Shown: positions 7,641 through 9,654 of the stretch, piece after piece
Layout: each line of letters opens with the position of its first letter
How positions within the stretch are numbered: the stretch's first letter is position 1
Assembly (NCBI GenBank): GCA_947624765.1
Contig: CANQLS010000045.1
Location: 1-9,654 of the forward strand
Reading direction: 5' to 3'
DNA: 9,654 nt
Source of the DNA: an uncultured Clostridia bacterium
Lineage (GTDB): Bacteria > Bacillota > Clostridia > TANB77 > UBA1234
The notes under the pieces: generated by a model
Told to the model about the DNA's origin: nothing
The model's input: only the letters and a program-made list of their open reading frames with translations
The model's database searches: none
Program-made: the position numbers and the translations under genes

Positions 7641-7660
7641 CTTATTCATATTTTTGCGAA

Positions 7661-8185
7661 CTAAACTAATTGAAGTACTACTTCTTCAGCAGCATCTCCT
7701 CTTCTTTTACCTAACTTAATAATTCTTGTATATCCACCTTTTCTATCGGCATATTTTTCAGCTAGTTCACCAAACATTTTTCCTGGTAAATCAATGCTAT
7801 TTCCTTTTTCATCTTTTACCTTATTAATATTTCTCATAATCTTTCTTCTTGCAGCAAGTCTTGATGGTAAATCTTTCTTAACAGATTCTGTTACTTCTTC
7901 TCTTACTACCTTATAAAATGTTTTTCCATTTTTGCTAGTAGCTTTCTCTGTTACTTTATTTCCTTTTTCATCTAATTTTGCTTTTGATTTTTTAACTTCA
8001 ACAGTTTCAAAATTATCCTTTTCTTTTACAGCTAAAGCAATTAAGCTATCTGCTATACTTTTTACTTCTTTTGCTTTTTGCTCTGTTGTAATAATTTGTC
8101 CATGCCAAATCAAACTAGTTACTTGATTTTTAAGCATTGCAACTCTATGATCTGCTGTTCTTCCAAGCTTTCTATTTTCAGCCAC
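7661..8185 (-). CDS. rplQ: 50S ribosomal protein L17, long clostridial form
   Basis: L17 of the large ribosomal subunit, which lies by the peptide exit tunnel. N-terminal signature RKLGRTADHRVAMLKNQVTS (5-24) and C-terminal signature RKGGYTRIIKLGKRRGDAAE (148-167) are intact. The protein has 174 residues against about 115-127 in Bacillus or E. coli. The extra part is a Lys/Glu-rich insert (about 55-105) within the helical core; similar inserts are known in L17 of some Clostridia, so it is not a frameshift or fusion. The start is GTG, with AGGAAGG 9 bases upstream and no nearby ATG that keeps the conserved N-terminus. It lies 22 bases after rpoA, as usual in this operon, and is the last gene before the terminator. 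Confidence 0.97.
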   Translation of the reverse strand: MAENRKLGRTADHRVAMLKNQVTSLIWHGQIITTEQKAKEVKSIADSLIALAVKEKDNFETVEVKKSKAKLDEKGNKVTEKATSKNGKTFYKVVREEVTESVKKDLPSRLAARRKIMRNINKVKDEKGNSIDLPGKMFGELAEKYADRKGGYTRIIKLGKRRGDAAEEVVLQLV

Positions 8186-8194
8186 TTTATTTCA

Positions 8195-8201
8195 CCTTCC
8201 T
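8195..8201 (-). promoter_or_regulatory. Ribosome binding site fixing the GTG start of rplQ
   Basis: AGGAAGG on the minus strand ends 9 bases before GTG (8183-8185). The spacing is at the upper end of normal but supports GTG as the start, and the protein from this codon (MAENRKLGR) matches the family N-terminus. Confidence 0.7.
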
Positions 8202-8207
8202 TTTGTT

Positions 8208-9155
8208 CTAATCTTCGTTAGGAGCAAAATCCAATCCTAAAGAATGTAATTTATTTGTTACTTCTTCTAAAGATTTTCTACCTAAATTTCTAACCTTCAT
8301 CATCTCATCTTCTGTCTTATTTGTTAAATCTTCAACAGTAGTGATAGATGCTCTTTTTAAGCAATTATATGATCTAACAGATAAATCTAATTCTTCAATT
8401 GTCATTTCTAATACTTTTTCTTTCTTAGATTCTTCTTTTTCTACCATAATTTCTGTATTTCTAGTAGCTTCTGACAAATCAATGAATAAATCTAAATGTT
8501 CTGTCATTACTTTTGCTGCTAAGCTTAATGCTTCATGTGGTAGTAAACTACCATCTGTCCATAATTCAATTGTTAATTTATCATAATCTGTTATTTGACC
8601 AACTCTTGTATTTTCTACATAGAAATTAACTTTTTTAACAGGTGTATAAATAGAATCAATCGCAATCACACCGATTGGTTGATTTGCCTGTTTATTCTTA
8701 ACAGATGGATTATATCCTCTGCCACGATTTGCAGTTAATTCCATATGTAAATTTCCGCCTTCTGCAATAGTAGCAATATGTAAGTCTGGATTCAAAATCT
8801 CTACATTACTATCACCAACAATATCACCAGCAGTTACTTCGCGTGCTTCATCAACATCAATTCTTAGAAGTTTTTCTTCATTATCATGTATTTTTAAACG
8901 AACTTCTTTCAAATTTAAAATGATTTCTACTACATCTTCCACTATATTAGGTATCGTTGTAAATTCATGTTGAACGCCATCTACTTTAATACTTGTTATT
9001 GCTGCACCAGGTAAAGATGACAATAGTATTCTACGCAAAGAATTTCCTAGAGTAATACCATATCCTCTCTCCAAAGGTTCACAAACAAATTTTGCATACA
9101 TATTATCATTGTCCAACTTCAAACACTCGATTTTTGGCTTTTCGAATTCAATCAT
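8208..9155 (-). CDS. rpoA: DNA-directed RNA polymerase subunit alpha
   Basis: Alpha subunit, 315 residues, the normal length. It dimerises to nucleate assembly of RNA polymerase and its C-terminal domain contacts promoter UP elements and activators. Seen: N-terminal domain (about 1-235) with LERGYGITLGNSLRRILLSS (28-47), the assembly-core motif, and RVGQITDYDKLTIELWTDG (184-202). A charged linker (about 236-250) leads to the C-terminal domain (about 252-311) with RSYNCLKRASI (261-271) and NLGRKS (290-295). Arg261 and Asn264 align with E. coli Arg265 and Asn268, which bind DNA. A near-perfect AGGAGGT site (9162-9168) lies 6 bases before the ATG. It sits between rpsD and rplQ in the standard order, with no internal terminator. 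Confidence 0.98.
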   Translation of the reverse strand: MIEFEKPKIECLKLDNDNMYAKFVCEPLERGYGITLGNSLRRILLSSLPGAAITSIKVDGVQHEFTTIPNIVEDVVEIILNLKEVRLKIHDNEEKLLRIDVDEAREVTAGDIVGDSNVEILNPDLHIATIAEGGNLHMELTANRGRGYNPSVKNKQANQPIGVIAIDSIYTPVKKVNFYVENTRVGQITDYDKLTIELWTDGSLLPHEALSLAAKVMTEHLDLFIDLSEATRNTEIMVEKEESKKEKVLEMTIEELDLSVRSYNCLKRASITTVEDLTNKTEDEMMKVRNLGRKSLEEVTNKLHSLGLDFAPNED

Positions 9156-9202
9156 TCTATAACCTCCTAAATATTTTAATTTTTATTACATTTTAACTAT
9201 TT

Positions 9203-9654
9203 CTATTTAGAATACAACTCAACGATTAATTGTTCTTGTACTGGTAAATCGATTTCTTCTCTTGTTGGAACAGCTACTACTTTACCTGTTCTGTTTCCTA
9301 AATCGGCTTCTAACCATGCTGGAACAGGTCTTCCATTTTCGTTTGCTTCTACAATTTGTTTAAATATTTCGCTATTAGCACTATTTTCTTTTACTTTAAT
9401 TACATCTCCAATTTTTACTAAGTATGATGGAATATTAACTTTTACTCCATTTACTGTAAAATGTCCATGTCTAACTAATTGTCTTGCTTGACCTCTTGAT
9501 GTAGCTAGTCCTAATCTATAAACTACATTATCTAATCTACTTTCTAATATTTGAAGTAAGTTTGTACCTGTAACACCTTTTCTTCTAGAAGCTTCTTCAA
9601 AGTATTTTCTAAATTGTGATTCAAGTACACCATAAAATGCTTTTGCTTTTTGTT
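9203..9654 (-). CDS. rpsD: 30S ribosomal protein S4, 5' end cut by the window
   Basis: C-terminal 149 residues of S4, an early-binding protein of the small subunit and in many bacteria an autoregulator of its operon. Missing are about 50 N-terminal residues, because the reading frame runs off the window edge. Seen, numbered from the first complete codon: KAFYGVLESQFRKYF (4-18), then the S4 RNA-binding fold with LESRLDNVVYRLGLATSRGQ (36-55), ARQLVRHGHFTVNGVKVNIP (56-75) and the end strand LVKIGDVIKV (78-87). The C-terminus is PVQEQLIVELYSK, typical for the family. The stop is TAG, and 47 bases separate it from rpoA. This frame is open to the edge and every family landmark is intact, so it is a normal gene rather than a fragment. 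Confidence 0.97.
   Translation of the reverse strand, partial: QKAKAFYGVLESQFRKYFEEASRRKGVTGTNLLQILESRLDNVVYRLGLATSRGQARQLVRHGHFTVNGVKVNIPSYLVKIGDVIKVKENSANSEIFKQIVEANENGRPVPAWLEADLGNRTGKVVAVPTREEIDLPVQEQLIVELYSK

Larger units (their letters stand above)
7473..7660. other. Intergenic region between rplQ and the SLH gene
   Basis: The longest non-coding stretch in the window (188 bases). It holds the rplQ terminator (7613-7640), the extended -10 promoter (7540-7548) and a ribosome site for the SLH gene. The remainder is AT-rich without a riboswitch-like fold, tRNA or small reading frame that I can support. Confidence 0.7.

Noticed and set aside
7661..8185. L17 extension as a frameshift or gene fusion
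   Set aside because: The reading frame is continuous with both conserved ends in phase, and long L17 forms with such inserts are known in Clostridia.
9156..9202. Internal promoter between rpsD and rpoA
   Set aside because: The gap is AT-rich and contains loose -10-like strings, but no -35/-10 pair with proper spacing, and the genes belong to one operon.

Overview
The window is AT-rich DNA (roughly 30% GC by eye) from a low-GC Gram-positive bacterium, most likely a member of the Clostridia (Bacillota). The basis is the gene order rpsD-rpoA-rplQ, purine-rich Shine-Dalgarno sites such as AGGAGGT, an L17 protein enlarged by a lysine-rich internal insert, and an exported protein with three SLH domains. 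I cannot name a genus. All seven genes are on the minus strand, so transcription runs from high to low coordinates.

Right part (7661-9654): the distal end of the main ribosomal-protein operon, with the 5'-truncated rpsD (protein S4), rpoA (RNA polymerase alpha) and rplQ (L17). It closes with an intrinsic terminator at 7613-7640. Middle part (3375-7472): one large gene with its own extended -10 promoter, encoding a secreted 1365-residue modular protein. Its order is signal peptide, Ig-like tandem modules, two cadherin-like modules, a Gly-rich linker, an InlB-type repeat and three SLH cell-wall-binding domains. A perfect 16-bp inverted repeat follows it.

Left part (12-3330): a NodB-type polysaccharide deacetylase, then a tight two-gene unit, LemA plus a DUF2207 membrane protein with a Ser/Gly-rich tail, with its own promoter at 2529-2556. 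The four non-ribosomal genes all encode exported or membrane proteins, so the region downstream of the ribosomal operon is a cell-envelope neighbourhood. The SLH protein would bind secondary wall polymer, and the deacetylase could trim acetyl groups from a wall glycan. LemA and DUF2207 form a widely conserved pair of unclear function.

I see no mobile element, CRISPR array, tRNA or rRNA gene. The only intergenic stretch over 100 bases (7473-7660) holds the rplQ terminator and the SLH-gene promoter. I found no convincing new system. The points most worth checking are the start of the deacetylase gene, which sits on promoter-like sequence beside the inverted repeat, the composition of the LemA/DUF2207 unit, and the architecture of the SLH protein.
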